Shown piece after piece: positions 19,176-30,900 of a stretch of DNA of 64,000 nucleotides. The stretch spans positions 66,779 through 130,778 of the forward strand of contig NW_015961965.1 of NCBI RefSeq assembly GCF_000497045.1, in the 5' to 3' direction. Under the pieces are notes generated by a model that was given only the letters and a program-made list of their open reading frames with translations, did no database searches and was not told where the DNA came from. Source of the DNA: Kalmanozyma brasiliensis GHG001. Lineage: Eukaryota > Basidiomycota > Ustilaginomycetes > Ustilaginales. Position 1 is the stretch's first letter; each line of letters opens with the position of its first letter. The translations under genes were made by a program, and so were the position numbers.

Positions 19176-22061
19176 TCACTCGTCCTCATCATCGTGCAAA
19201 TGCCCCTCGTCCCTATCGTCCTCGACCACCTCGGCCGCTTCATGCGCCTCCTCATCCGCATGCTTGTCCCACTTGGCCGCCTGCGTCGGCTCGGTCTGCG
19301 TCTTGTCGCTCGTCTCCGCGACCTTGACCACCTCGCCCGTGCCCTCCAACATGACCTGTTCCACCTGCTGCTGATTCAATCCCGCCGGATCGGCGGCCTT
19401 CCCTGCTGCCACCGGATCCTCCTTGTGCCCCAGTCCCACCTTGTCCTTGACATACTCCATCTCGTGTACCAGTCCGTCCTTGAGATGCTGATACGCGTCA
19501 GCGGCGGAACTCTGCATTGCCCTCAGTGGGACCTGTTCGAACGCGTGTCTTCCCGGTTCTGCCCCCACTCCCTCTGTCTTATTCCTCTCCAGACTGACCG
19601 GTAGCTTCTCCGCCCATTCGACCGTCTGTACGCTCGGCGGCCAGTCTTTGTACCTCGCCAGATCACGGGAGAAATCGGCACAGTTGAAATCCCACCCCTT
19701 CCTCCAACGAGCTTTCTCGCAGCCTTGCAACGTCCAATCGCCTCCATAGGTTAGCGGGGTATATCGCAAGAATCCGCCAAAGACCACCACCGTGACCACC
19801 ACCCCTGCCACCAGCCGGAATCGAGGGCGCATCGCCCCCGTAGCAAAATCGAACATCACCGCCGCCACCAGGATGGAGAAGTACAACGCGGGGAGGTAGT
19901 GGTGCAAAAACAGCTGGCGATGCATCAGGAAGAACGGCAGATAGTGGAACGCCCAACCCAGAGCAAGGAATCCACAGGTCTGATCGTAGAATCGCACCCT
20001 GCTATCTTTGAGATCACCATACCCGCGCTGAGCACGGAGCATGGCGAATCCACGCGCAGCGAGGTAGCCAAGAACCGAAAGGAACGACCCCCACCAGACG
20101 AACGGGTTGCCAATGAGGTAAATCTGACGGTGATCCTTGGTCCAAAAGTTGATCCCCCGCTTAAGCAGGGGCCAGGTTTGAGGACGGGAATCGTAAGCGT
20201 GACGATCGGTGAGTCCAGCATTGGTCTCCCACATGACGCGTTGGAGTTCCCAGAACCGGTCGAGAAACGACGGGCGACGGTAGTTGACCATGTCCGGCTT
20301 TGGATCCGCCGCCGGCGACAGCAGGGGGTGGCTGTTCGTCTCGACGTACCAAAGCGAGTTGGGCATGGTGGGATTCTTATTGCACGTCACCTCCTGTTGA
20401 CCGAATCCCCAGTCGGGCAGAGTGACCTTGTGCGAGAAGAGATAGCAGCCCGTCAAGGTGTGTCGCAGCCGAAAACGGGTACGGAGCGAACGCACGCGCG
20501 TGGACGCGAAATGGTCGTGCTTTTCAGCAGCAACGATCTCGACGTGGAAGTTGTCATTCGCATCACCGCCGAAGCTCTCAAAGCCGTAGGCGGTGACCTC
20601 GTTCTGGTAGTCGCTCTCAGTGACGGGCGGACGGTTGGTATCGTGACTGTGCAGACGCTTGTCTGTGTTCTTGTGGATGAGACGGATCTCCATGCCGTGG
20701 GTGATGTATCGGATGGGCTCCTGGTGCCAGCGTGAAATCTCGTCTTCGGGTCGCATGGGATGGCCCTTGTCGTCGAGCTTGGGTGCTGGATCTTCGGGAC
20801 CGGGCGCTTTGACGAGGATCCAGTAGTTGTTGTCGTCTGAGTGCGGATAGAGGGTAATCTGCTGCTGCTGGCTTCCGGCGGGGTAGGTGGCGACATGCGA
20901 GTGAAGGTAGCCACCCTGGGTGTTGAGATGTTTGATGCTGACAGTGGAACCAAGAGCGACATCGGCGTAGGTGTCGGCCATGCCGTGCCCGTGGAGCGTG
21001 TGCTGGAAAGCGCTGCTCATGAACGGATCGCCTTCGCCGCTGCGGTGGAGCAGAGCGAGGTGGATGGCGAAGGTGAAGAGGTAGACGAGGATGGGGAAGC
21101 CGATGAGGCAGATGGCGCGGGCGCAGAAATGACGCGCTACGGTGCGCACAGGCTGACGAACGTCTCCAAGATGCTCCCAAAGCTGTGCGATGACCGAAAT
21201 GCCGATGGTGGCAATGGTGAAGAGACCGACCCATTTGGAGCTGGCGACGGCGCCGAGGCTGAGCCCGGTGAGGGAAAGCAGCGCCCACCATCGGATTGAG
21301 AAAGGAGCGCGCTTTTCCTCGTTGCAAAAGGCCACCCAGAAGTAGACGGTGAGGGCGGTGAAGAAGACGAGGATCGAGTCGAGCAGGATGAGACGGCTCT
21401 GTGTGATAAGCGCGTTGTCAAAGAGAACAAAGATGGCACCGAGTGTTGCGGTCGAAGCTCGTAGAGACAAGCCGCGGAGGGTGAGGTACGCAAGAGGGAC
21501 AGTAGCGACGCCGAGCAGAGCATTGAGACCGCGCATCATGACATACGGCACGGGCGTGTCATCGCCGTGAAGGTACTCGCGACCGATGTCCTTAAAGTCA
21601 AAATCGCCGTCGAAGCCACCAAGCCAAGCGGCAAGCGTGATGAGAAGCTTTGCGAGTGGCGGGTGAACATCCATGAAGAAGCGACCTTTGATGTATTTGG
21701 AGGCAAAGCCGCCGAAGTGTACTTCGTCGAACACCACGCTGGATGGTTGGCTGAGCTTGCGCATGCGGATGAGGAAAGCGACGAGAACGAGTGCTGCAAT
21801 GACGCGGTGTTCCTTCTTGGAGATGGTGTTGGTTGCAGCAGCTGATGCACCAGGCTGAGCACCAATGCCGAGACCAAGACCGGTGCTATGTGATGCTGCA
21901 GCTGATTGTGAGTAGAGCTTGCCCGTCTTGCCTCGGATGGCATCGCTGGCGTCAAGCTGAGCACCACTGCTGTAGAGCGATGGCTTTTCGGAGGGATAGG
22001 CAGCAGCATCTTGATGTTGCCTTGAGCGCATGCTCGCGGCTGTATGCCCGAGTGAAGCCAT
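19176..22061 (-). CDS. PMT1: Dolichyl-phosphate-mannose:protein O-mannosyltransferase, PMT1 family
   Basis: ER membrane enzyme that transfers mannose from dolichol-phosphate-mannose to Ser/Thr of secretory proteins, usually as a PMT1-PMT2 heterodimer. The 961 residues form a single exon. A hydrophilic N-terminus (1-85) is followed by the first span and the catalytic loop with Asp-Glu at about 112-113 in the block VVFDEVHFGGFASKYIKG. This wording (HFGGFASKYIKG, FMDVHPPLAK) is that of the PMT1 subfamily rather than PMT2 or PMT4. The luminal MIR repeats lie at about 355-545 (GSTVSIKHLNTQGGYLHSH, ALHSHDTNRPP-like blocks). Several C-terminal spans follow, then an extra acidic tail rich in Glu, Asp and His (about 870-961). 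It is convergent with TLG2, 78 bases apart. Confidence 0.95.
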   Translation of the reverse strand: MASLGHTAASMRSRQHQDAAAYPSEKPSLYSSGAQLDASDAIRGKTGKLYSQSAAASHSTGLGLGIGAQPGASAAATNTISKKEHRVIAALVLVAFLIRMRKLSQPSSVVFDEVHFGGFASKYIKGRFFMDVHPPLAKLLITLAAWLGGFDGDFDFKDIGREYLHGDDTPVPYVMMRGLNALLGVATVPLAYLTLRGLSLRASTATLGAIFVLFDNALITQSRLILLDSILVFFTALTVYFWVAFCNEEKRAPFSIRWWALLSLTGLSLGAVASSKWVGLFTIATIGISVIAQLWEHLGDVRQPVRTVARHFCARAICLIGFPILVYLFTFAIHLALLHRSGEGDPFMSSAFQHTLHGHGMADTYADVALGSTVSIKHLNTQGGYLHSHVATYPAGSQQQQITLYPHSDDNNYWILVKAPGPEDPAPKLDDKGHPMRPEDEISRWHQEPIRYITHGMEIRLIHKNTDKRLHSHDTNRPPVTESDYQNEVTAYGFESFGGDANDNFHVEIVAAEKHDHFASTRVRSLRTRFRLRHTLTGCYLFSHKVTLPDWGFGQQEVTCNKNPTMPNSLWYVETNSHPLLSPAADPKPDMVNYRRPSFLDRFWELQRVMWETNAGLTDRHAYDSRPQTWPLLKRGINFWTKDHRQIYLIGNPFVWWGSFLSVLGYLAARGFAMLRAQRGYGDLKDSRVRFYDQTCGFLALGWAFHYLPFFLMHRQLFLHHYLPALYFSILVAAVMFDFATGAMRPRFRLVAGVVVTVVVFGGFLRYTPLTYGGDWTLQGCEKARWRKGWDFNCADFSRDLARYKDWPPSVQTVEWAEKLPVSLERNKTEGVGAEPGRHAFEQVPLRAMQSSAADAYQHLKDGLVHEMEYVKDKVGLGHKEDPVAAGKAADPAGLNQQQVEQVMLEGTGEVVKVAETSDKTQTEPTQAAKWDKHADEEAHEAAEVVEDDRDEGHLHDDEDE

Positions 22062-23374
22062 GTTGAGCTGCGCTGGTGTGGATGACTTGAGCCCGCCAGC
22101 GAGCTTGACGATTTGACTAGCAGAGGCTCAGCGCAGAGTAACGAGCGAGGTGCTCTCAGAGCGCGATGATCGGACGTACCGGGTTGCGTGTCGGTGACGC
22201 CGGTTGAATCGATGCTGGATGTGTCAGCGCTCCGATCACTGAATTGAGCAGCTGTACGAATGCCTTGACGGTGGGTTGCGATGATGTTGCAGAAGCAAAG
22301 CCAGACCGAAGCGCTTGGCTTGCTACGAGTTGGCGCGTGCGGTGTTGGAGTCGAGCGTCTGAGAAGAACACTTTTTCTGGAATCATATCGCGGTTCGAGC
22401 GCGCTTGCTTTGCAGAAACCGGCACTGCCTTGCTGCTTCTCGGTCTGTCCCGTGCCACGCAGAAGCACAAACCGCGTGCTTCGGCGTTTTGAGCTTTTGC
22501 CAGCTTGGCATTTTTGTCAGTGTGTTACATCGGCCCTAATGTCGCCTAGGTGAGAGCAAAATAAGAAGAGGCCAACAACCGAATCTCGATGCGTCTTGCA
22601 TCGACCTTGAAGCAAGGTCTTGCCCCCATTGCGGCTCGTATGATGTCAAATGACGGTTGCTGAGCAAGACATGAACATGATCCCGACGAAGCAGCGTGAG
22701 AAAGTATGATGAGCTTCCGTTCGGACGTCGCCGACACCCGCACGAGCTTACGTCTTTTGACAAGCTCTGACGCCAGTGGCTTTCCCACGGTTCGTGGTCA
22801 ACGCAGAAGGAGCCGGTCGCTTCCTCGCAGAACTGTACTGGCGACCAAGACGAGAGCCGACAGCCAAGGCTGGAGCGAGCGTCGTGTGCTTGGATGATAC
22901 CAAAGAGGCGTCGAGAACAATGTCATCAGCTGGCGATCCTTTGGCTGCGCCCACTCGGCTATCTTTTTCTCGACTTGACATCCTCACTGAATTTCTCGCC
23001 GATGTCGCCGTCTGCTGTTGCTTTTGTTTTGATGAATGATGCGCTCTCCGCTTTCTCATTCGTTCTCCCCTGAGGAGCAGCAAACGCGGTTTGCAAACGG
23101 ATCGGCGTTGAGCATGTGAAATATGCGCACGGCTGCAACCCCTCTCTTTCAAAGCAAAGAGGACCCTCGCTCGGCATCTTTGACATGACCTGATTCCGCG
23201 CAGCGCATTCATTTCCATTGTCTGCACGCAACCGTCTTCTCCACCCACCATCATCTCGTCGGACCCCGCATCGACTTGTCAAGCGCTTGTCGGCAAGCGC
23301 GTCCACCTTCATTGACACGTTCGTTTGTCTCATCTCGTCCTCATCCCTAGAAGCAAGGCCACGACCATCACATC
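22062..23374. other. Divergent intergenic region, 1.3 kb
   Basis: This region separates the starts of PMT1 (minus) and the lipase gene (plus). Short frames exist on both strands, but none has a domain or plausible splice structure that I can support. The last 150 bases before 23375 are C/T-rich, like a leader. Confidence 0.5.
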
Positions 23375-25168
23375 ATGCCCAACAATTCCCGCACTTTGCG
23401 GGCCGAGGCATCGTCCTCCTCCCTCTCCTCCTCTGCTGGCAACGGCACCAGCTCTTCCAAATCCCCGCGCAGTCAAGGTCTTCTCATCGACGGCAACCTC
23501 ATCAGCCACGACACCGCTGCTAGCAGTGCGCTCTCCGACTTCATCCGTTCCTCCGCCAACGAGCCCATCAGTCGGCCTTCCTCGGCGGCCAGCATGCGCA
23601 TCCGCATCGACAAGCCCTCCAGCGAGACCATCTCCGGACGCGCGCTCTACACACACGTCCCCACGGGCTTCGAAGAGGATCCTCTCCTTCACCCTGCCGA
23701 GTCGGACGACGGTCGATCGCATCGCAACGGCAAACCTCCTCATGCGCAACGCCGGTCGACGCAGGATAGCATCACCACCACCTTTGCCCGTCGCGGCGGC
23801 GCCCCTCCGTACTCGAGACCCACGTTGTATTCGAGAGGACGCCTGTTTGTGACGCAGATGACGGCGAATGTGCTTTCGTCGTTCTTTCTGTTGTTGGTGG
23901 TCATGTGGGCGCTGGCGGTGCGGTTACTGGCTGCGCTGCCCAAGTTCTTTGCGCCCAGCATCAAGGAGCAGAAGGAATGGGACGATCCGCAACGGTGGAA
24001 CAAGGAGAAGCTCGTCAAGGACGTCCGCTACTATGCGGCCAGCTGCGGGTTCGAAATTGTCAACGAAACCGTCGAAACCCAAGACGGCTACTACCTTCGC
24101 ATGAACCGCATCATCGACCCGCAAACCACGCATAAAACGCACTCTGATGGACGAAAAGGCTTCCCCGTGCTCATCATGCACGGTCTCTTCCAGTCGTCCG
24201 GCTCCTTCGTCACGTCCGAAGAGCGATCCCTAGCCTTCTGGCTAGCGCGGCAGGGAGGCTACCAGGTCTTCTTGGGCAACAACCGCGGCGTGTTCGATAT
24301 GGGCCATCGAACGTACTCACGATCCGATCCGCGCTTTTGGGACTACAACATCCGCGAGCTTGCCATCTACGATCTTCCCGCCATGATCGACTACATCCGC
24401 AAAGACACGGGTTACGATCGTATCGCCTACATCGGTCACTCGCAGGGGAACGGGACCATGTTCATCTCCCTCTCCAAAGGAATGGTTCCGGAGCTCGGTC
24501 AGAAGTTGACCTACTTTGGAGCGCTCGCACCTGCCGTCTACGCCGGACCTCTGACCTCATGTTTCCCATTCACCACGCTGGGTCAGTTGGAATGGTCCAA
24601 GTGGAAACGCTTCTTTGGCGTGCTAGATTTCATCCCTCTCATGAAGATCTCTTACGATTATACACCCGCGTATCCCTACGCGTTGTTGGGATATCAGATG
24701 TTCGCCTTCCTCTTCGCATGGACCGACGCCAACTGGCTCCTCCGTCGCAAAGCCAAGATGTTCCGCTTCACCCCGCAACCCGTTTCCTCGGCCTCGATCT
24801 ACTGGTGGGCTGGCAAGGATGGGTTTGCTTCCCGAGGCTGCGTGCTCGATCCAACGCTCGACAAGTGGTGGGACGAAAACTTCCCCCCGCTGTCCATCTT
24901 CAGTGGTGGCATGGACTTTTTGGTCTTGACCGATCCACTGATCGAGAGACTCGAGGAGAGGGAGAAGGACGTCAAGCTGCTAAGATTCAAGAGGCAGGAC
25001 GAGGCGGAGCACTGCGATCACTTTTGGGCCGCCGATGCGGTCGAATGGTGCTTCACGGACATTCTGGAGGATATCGAGGGGACTAGGGAGCGATATCCGG
25101 AAGAGTTGGAGGCCGAAAAGCAGGGAAAGAAGGGCGAGAGCAACGGTGGAGCTTTGGTCGACGTCTAA
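23375..25168 (+). CDS. Steryl ester hydrolase / acid-lipase-like alpha/beta hydrolase, membrane anchored
   Basis: Likely hydrolyses steryl esters or related neutral lipids at lipid droplets or the plasma membrane, as do yeast Tgl1, Yeh1 and Yeh2. The 597 residues have a Ser-rich N-terminal region (1-160), a membrane span at about 166-188 and then the abhydro-lipase segment (VKDVRYYAASCGFEIVNETV, ETQDGYYL). The alpha/beta hydrolase core has the HGLFQSS oxyanion block, GNNRGVFDMGHRTY, and the nucleophile elbow GHSQG with Ser at about 356. The likely acid and base lie in FSGGMDFLVLTD and EHCDHFW near the C-terminus. All three catalytic positions look intact. Substrate is inferred from the family. 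It is convergent with SEC63, 137 bases apart. Confidence 0.85.
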   Translation: MPNNSRTLRAEASSSSLSSSAGNGTSSSKSPRSQGLLIDGNLISHDTAASSALSDFIRSSANEPISRPSSAASMRIRIDKPSSETISGRALYTHVPTGFEEDPLLHPAESDDGRSHRNGKPPHAQRRSTQDSITTTFARRGGAPPYSRPTLYSRGRLFVTQMTANVLSSFFLLLVVMWALAVRLLAALPKFFAPSIKEQKEWDDPQRWNKEKLVKDVRYYAASCGFEIVNETVETQDGYYLRMNRIIDPQTTHKTHSDGRKGFPVLIMHGLFQSSGSFVTSEERSLAFWLARQGGYQVFLGNNRGVFDMGHRTYSRSDPRFWDYNIRELAIYDLPAMIDYIRKDTGYDRIAYIGHSQGNGTMFISLSKGMVPELGQKLTYFGALAPAVYAGPLTSCFPFTTLGQLEWSKWKRFFGVLDFIPLMKISYDYTPAYPYALLGYQMFAFLFAWTDANWLLRRKAKMFRFTPQPVSSASIYWWAGKDGFASRGCVLDPTLDKWWDENFPPLSIFSGGMDFLVLTDPLIERLEEREKDVKLLRFKRQDEAEHCDHFWAADAVEWCFTDILEDIEGTRERYPEELEAEKQGKKGESNGGALVDV

Positions 25169-25305
25169 CTCTCAGAGCTGCAACACGATGACATACCCGA
25201 TCAATACCATCTCATCAGCTCACAGGCCTCACCACGCTGCCCACTGTCTGAACAAACGACACTGAATGGTTCTGCATTTCATCTTCTCCGAACGCATCGT
25301 TGCAT

Positions 25306-27336
25306 CTAATCGCTGTCGCTATCACTATCGCTATCATCGCTGTCCGCATCATCCACCTCTTCCTCGGTACCACTCTCCTCATCATCCTCCTCCGCCCTAG
25401 CAGGCTTCACCTTCTGTCCCTTCATCAGCGCCATCTGTCCCGCCAAACTATCCTCCTCCGGCTCACTAATCTCATCCTCCCCTTCATCCTCCAGCACGCT
25501 CGCATCCTCCACCTTCAACTTGACCATCCTGCTCGCGTCCGATCCGAGGAAGCTATCCGACTTGAGAATCGCCTGGAACGTATACAGTCCTGCCTGGGGT
25601 GGGGCTTGGAACTGGACCGAGTAGGTCCGCACCTTGTCTGTGCCGATATCCGACACTTTGGTCGGTTGCACAATCACCCTGTCCAACTTCTGATCGCCGA
25701 TCATGACCCACCAGGACGGCTTGCGTTCGTCCCAGAAGTAAGGCGCGCGGGCAAAGCCGATGGTCTGTTTGCCCTCCTCCTTCTCGGTCGTGCTCGTGTC
25801 TTTGGCGTCATCTTCGTCCGGTCGAACCGAGGACTCTTCGTCCATGCGTCGAGCGTCCAGACGTCGACCATCGCGCAGCAGACTGCCATCCTTCTTCGGC
25901 GGCAACAGTCGGAGCTTGACGATGAACTGAACAATTGCTCCCGTCGTCACCAGCCTCTCGCCGGAAACCTTGAAGAAGGCATCGACGAGCTCCAGTCGCG
26001 GCCAGGTGCTCGTGACGCTCACCATCTGGTCATACTCCTTGGCGCCCACACCCGCACCCGTCAGCACGCTCTTGCGCTCCGCATCCGGGATCTTCCAGAA
26101 CCCCTGCACCCCGAGCTTGGCCAAACTGTTCGAGGCCTGCAGCTTCTTGATCAGGTCCGGCGTCATCCCGGGCAGCTGCAACAATTCGGCGGCGGCCAAA
26201 TCCTGCAACGGAACAGCTTGGACCATGCACTGGGTGAATTGCATCAGTAGCAGCGTCGTCTCGAGCCAGTTGTGCGCGAGACTGATGGACATCAACCCGC
26301 TGATGAGCGGAACGGCCTTGGCGGCGTACTGAAGCTTATCCTGCTCGAGCCGTTTGTTGCCAGTGTCGATGCGCAAAGTATGTGCGTAGAGCATGAGGAG
26401 CGCCTTGCGGATCGACGCGTTCTTGAACGACGTGATGAGGTGCCATTCGGGTCCGTACTCGGCGAGCCTCTCCCGGATCTGCGCCTCGAGCTTGGCCAGC
26501 GCAGCTTCGTCCTTGTGCTTGGGTCCGAGCTTGTCCAAGCTTGGGTCGTTGAATTCCTCGGAGATGGCGAGGAGGGCAAAGATGCGAGAGGCGTTGGTGT
26601 CGTCGCGCAGATGCTGAAAGTAGGTTTGGGCAGTGGTGTTGACGATGCCGTCCTTGGTCTTGGAGCGCGAGCCGTACCACCATCGAGCGACGAGGAAGGG
26701 AAGACCGACACCGAGAACGACAGCATACATGCCTAGCACGTATATGTTGTTCTGACCCTCGATGACCCAGCGAGGCAGCGCAATGCCCATCGACATCTCT
26801 TGCTTTCCATCGGGGTGACCGTAAAGCTCGAAGTTCTTCCTGATCGTGTCATCGGTGAGCGACTTGTACGCCTTGGTCAGCTCGATGTAGTGACCTTCAG
26901 CCTCCTCCTTGGTCTGGTTATCGCCGAGGACGAGCTTGTCTGGGTGGAACTTGACCGAGAGACGCTTGTAGTGCTTCTTGATTTCCTTCTCGGTGGCCGA
27001 GGCGGTGATACCAAGAATCTGGAAAGGGTCGTAGACAGCATGCGAAGAGTTGGCGGCGGTGTTGAGGATGGTCTGGAAGAGGTAGGCTACGATGCCCCAT
27101 CCTGCGAGAACGAAGACAGCCCTGGAGCTGATCTGTGGGTTGAGCAACGATCGCTTCTTGGCGGAACGGATGAGGTCGATCTTCTGTCCGCGTGCATCCC
27201 ATGAGCCTTTCTTGGACGAGCTGGAGCGGGATGGTGAGAGGACCGAGTATGTGAGAGGCACGAGGACGAGGAGAAGGAAGGTGAGGACGAAGGTCAGGAA
27301 CTGCCCTCCCTCCTCGTCGTACTTGTATTCGGCCAT
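25306..27336 (-). CDS. SEC63: ER translocon subunit Sec63
   Basis: J-domain partner of BiP/Kar2 in post-translational translocation through the Sec61 channel. The 676 residues begin MAEYKYDEEGGQFLTF, with spans at about 11-31, 72-92 and 205-227. The luminal J domain lies between spans two and three, with YDPFQILGI at 102-110 and the HPD triad at 131-133. The Sec63/Brl helical and beta domain follows (about 245-600), including IVQPTKVSDIGTDKV. The C-terminus is strongly acidic (ending in SDSDSDSD), as expected for binding Sec62. The Asp/Ser tract is encoded by a GAC/TCx microsatellite at 25310-25345. Head-to-head with the PITH/CENP-T-like gene. Confidence 0.96.
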   Translation of the reverse strand: MAEYKYDEEGGQFLTFVLTFLLLVLVPLTYSVLSPSRSSSSKKGSWDARGQKIDLIRSAKKRSLLNPQISSRAVFVLAGWGIVAYLFQTILNTAANSSHAVYDPFQILGITASATEKEIKKHYKRLSVKFHPDKLVLGDNQTKEEAEGHYIELTKAYKSLTDDTIRKNFELYGHPDGKQEMSMGIALPRWVIEGQNNIYVLGMYAVVLGVGLPFLVARWWYGSRSKTKDGIVNTTAQTYFQHLRDDTNASRIFALLAISEEFNDPSLDKLGPKHKDEAALAKLEAQIRERLAEYGPEWHLITSFKNASIRKALLMLYAHTLRIDTGNKRLEQDKLQYAAKAVPLISGLMSISLAHNWLETTLLLMQFTQCMVQAVPLQDLAAAELLQLPGMTPDLIKKLQASNSLAKLGVQGFWKIPDAERKSVLTGAGVGAKEYDQMVSVTSTWPRLELVDAFFKVSGERLVTTGAIVQFIVKLRLLPPKKDGSLLRDGRRLDARRMDEESSVRPDEDDAKDTSTTEKEEGKQTIGFARAPYFWDERKPSWWVMIGDQKLDRVIVQPTKVSDIGTDKVRTYSVQFQAPPQAGLYTFQAILKSDSFLGSDASRMVKLKVEDASVLEDEGEDEISEPEEDSLAGQMALMKGQKVKPARAEEDDEESGTEEEVDDADSDDSDSDSDSD

Positions 27337-27904
27337 GGTGACGGCGAGCAGCTAGCAAGCGAGTGCAGCTGAGCTCAAAGCGTTGTGACGATTGACTGCA
27401 ATGACCGTAAGGCAGCAGTGAGAGCGATCGTCGTCCGTGTGGTGGTAAGAGGGGGAAGGGAGACGAGAGCTGAGCCGTGCGTGAGTGAGAATGCAATTGG
27501 CCGAGGCTGGTTCGGTTGGCTGAGACTGAAATCGGTGAGCTGGAAGGCAAGAAAGCACGAGGCACGCGCCCAATTTCTTCCTTTCGTGCTTGTGTGGATT
27601 GCATCGCCGATCTGAATCTGGAGGAATGTGAGATCGCCTGCTTCTACGCGCGGCTGGCTGACGCGTCGTGCTTTTTTGGCCTGCAGGTTCAGCTGGAGCT
27701 TCTGAATTCGTGCGAGATCAACACCTCCTATCCAAGCTGCCATCACGATTGTCATCCTCCCTTCCATCCGTCTTCCGTCATTCTCATCGCCAGCCATCAC
27801 ACCCGCTTGGACAACGACACCGACACAGCATACAACGACCAACGAGCACACCGACCAACTCGTTAGGCGGATGTGCGCTGCTGCCATCGTTTAGAACCGC
27901 TACC
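27337..27904. other. Divergent promoter of SEC63 and the PITH/CENP-T-like gene
   Basis: The 568 bases lie between two starts. In the plus direction the frame of the next gene remains open back to about 27668 but contains no ATG before 27905, so that part is leader sequence. No further gene is seen. Confidence 0.5.
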
Positions 27905-30900
27905 ATGAGCTGCAACACCTCAAGCAGCGACCAGGACAGTCGCGATCCCGGTTCTTCTTCCACCGGCCTATCAGCTGTAGACGGAGACGCCACCAGCTTG
28001 TTCGAGTACATCATCCGCGACAAGGTCTGGGGTGCTAATCTCGACCCACCCGAGTCCGCAAAGAATGTCATCAAGCCATGGCACGAGCGTCTCTCTGCCG
28101 ACCCCTCCACGCAGTCCAACGTCGACGACCAGCTTGCCATCACCGTTCCTTTCACTTGCCCAGTGAGGCTCAAATCGATCCTCATCAACACCGGTACTGG
28201 CGACTTTGCTCCTACACGCTGCCGCGCATTCGTCAATCGCCCGGATGGCGTCGACTTTGACGATGTAGAGCAAGCTACAGCTGATGACCATCCCGCCAAC
28301 CTTTCGCCTCTCGCCAGCGCTGCTACCCTCGGCAACGTGGGTAGTGGTAAAGCGCAGGCTGACTTCGCGCTGCTTCGAGGTCAGGAAGGGGTCGTCGAAT
28401 ACCCGGTCAGCGTCGCACGCTTCTCCCACACCAACAGCATCACCATCGTCCTGTCACATTCCAACGCTACCACCCTCTCGAAATTCTTCTATCTCGGCTT
28501 CAGAGGTACAGCGCTCGTACTGAAGAGCGAACCCGGCGAGAGGCTCAACATCGGTGCCGCCAACTCCGCGGATCGTCCCGTCGATGGCTTGAAAGAGAAG
28601 CGTGGCGCCAGCCAGGGTCTCGCAGGTGGAAGCGGCAGAAGAAATTCTTCTCCCCGATACGTTGTTGGCGACCAGCAAGTCGCGCAACGGATCGCTCAGA
28701 TTGCAGAGGATGCCAACACAACACCGCGACGCTCGCCAAGGAGAAGCAGAGTTTCGACGCCAGGCGGCACAGCTCCCGACACTGAGTCACCAACAACAAC
28801 ACCGACACGCAAACGCAAGGCAAGAGCGTCACAGGCTGGCGAAGGCGATGACGATACCGAAACAACACCTCGGCCTAGCCGCAGTCCAGCAAAGACGCGA
28901 GCACCAAACACAGCTCCGGCTGTTCGCAACCGGCCTTCCATGGCTGGCGCGTCACCATCAGCAGCAGCGTCTTCATTACGCGGCAGGGATGCATCTCAAG
29001 CGCAGACGGCCAGCTCAAGCGATCCGACTCGTCGCAGGTCTCTCTCGCAGCCTCCACCAAATGATGTGCTGCTTCGCCAGTTGCAGTCCAGCTCTATGAC
29101 GCCGTCCGCCAAGTACGCGGCAGCTCAAAAGCAAGCACGAACGCCCTCACAGACTGCGGCCCTCACGACCACGCCTGGACGACGTGCTCTCGGCACACCA
29201 AGACGCACTGTCCCTAGCTCCGCTTCAGCTGCAACCAACCCATTCACTGGTGCGGCGTCCTCATCTCAGCAAGGCATGCAGACGCCCGCCACGGACAAGC
29301 GACGCAAACGCAACGATGCGCTCTTGGCCAGCGCACAACGCACCCGCGAACGGCGATCTGCATCTCGCAAGAGTCTGCTGTGGGGTGGTGTCGGCGGATG
29401 GGCTGGTGGACGCGAAGAATCGCCCATGGACCTTTTGCGACGTCTTGCTCGCGCGCCTGACTTCGTTGCGCCACCGACCCCTTCAGAAGACTCGATCGCC
29501 ATGCCTCCTCCTGGTGTCCGTCCTGGCCGAACCAGCACCGCTAGCACGGCAGACGCCTCCAGCTCTCGGACACGAGCCCGAGACAGCGCTGCCAGTAGCT
29601 CTCATCGCTCCAACGTGCTCATGCCAGGTGTCTCTGTTCCTGGTGACCTTACTCGCGACAGCAACGTCAGCGAGTCGCTCGACGTCGACGAATCGCTCAT
29701 GAGCCCAGATGACCGATCTCGCTCACGCCTCTCAGACATGGGCATCCCACGACGAGCGTCGGGTGTTGGACTGGTCCGCGGCGGCATCTTCGCTGGCATG
29801 GCGGATCGACCCAAGACATCGCGCATCTCGACCGGCTCACGTGTCTCGTTCGCCGAGCAACCTTCGCCCGCGTCGATGCGCTTCGACGACATGTCCAGCC
29901 GAAGGGAAGACGAGCTAGAGCACAGTCTCCAGCAGCGTGGTGGAGCGGAAAGCTTCATCTCTGCATCCGGTATCGATGCTGCTACGGCTCGAGCCATTCG
30001 AAGGCTCGACGACCTGACTCGACAGAGCTTCTTCAGCGAAGACGGACAGCTGCAGTACGACGATGAGGACGACGAAGACGAGGAGGAGGACGCAGCGATT
30101 CTGGAGGCAAGGAGGAGAAAAAGTATGGGCAGGTCGATGTCAGAACCGCTCGAGGGCGAAGCCGATGGCTCGATCTTGTTCCTTGGCGGAGACGACGACA
30201 TGTCACAGATCCACGGCGACGAAGAGGACCAGGTGTCCGACAGTCTTGCCGTCGATGCTGCCGACGATGACTCTGACGGTCTTGCTCGACGACTCGCTGC
30301 CGACGACTCCGCCTCGCGCGATCTCAGCATCCAACGCGACACCTCGATCACCGGCGGCGAAGGCGACGACAGCCGCATCTCGCGCGTCTCCTTCGCCGAA
30401 CAAGAAGACGTCTCGTTCCAAGTGGACGACGCCTACTCTTCGGACGACGGTGCGGTCGAATACGGTCTATCCGTACCCGATCTCGAGGAGGACGACGATT
30501 CGGATGCCGAAAACCGCGATGCGCGTCTGGACCTTCTCGACCCGAAAGACATCAATGCGCTCCTCAAACGGCGTATCGTCAAGAAGCGCAAATTGCGTGT
30601 CTCCCCGCACACCGGTGAATCCGTTCCTCCTCTCCCCGCGTCCGTCATGCGAGACATCTTCTCGTCCTTCCTTACCCCCTCTTCCTCGGGCACCTCCTCC
30701 TCGCTCCTCTCCTCGTCCGGCAGTTCAACGAAGAAAGCCAAGCTGGACAGCACCGTGTTGGACGAGCTCGATTCGGCGTGTCACGACTTTTTCGCCGACT
30801 TTGCGGCCAACCTGTTGACGCAGGCCAAGACGCGTTCGTCGCGGCGGGCGGCGGAGGGGGTTAACATTACGGAGCAGGACGTGGTGGCGGTACTCAAGCG

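Noticed and set aside
27668..27904. Upstream open extension of the PITH/CENP-T-like frame
   Set aside because: There is no ATG in it; the first in-frame ATG is at 27905, directly before conserved sequence.
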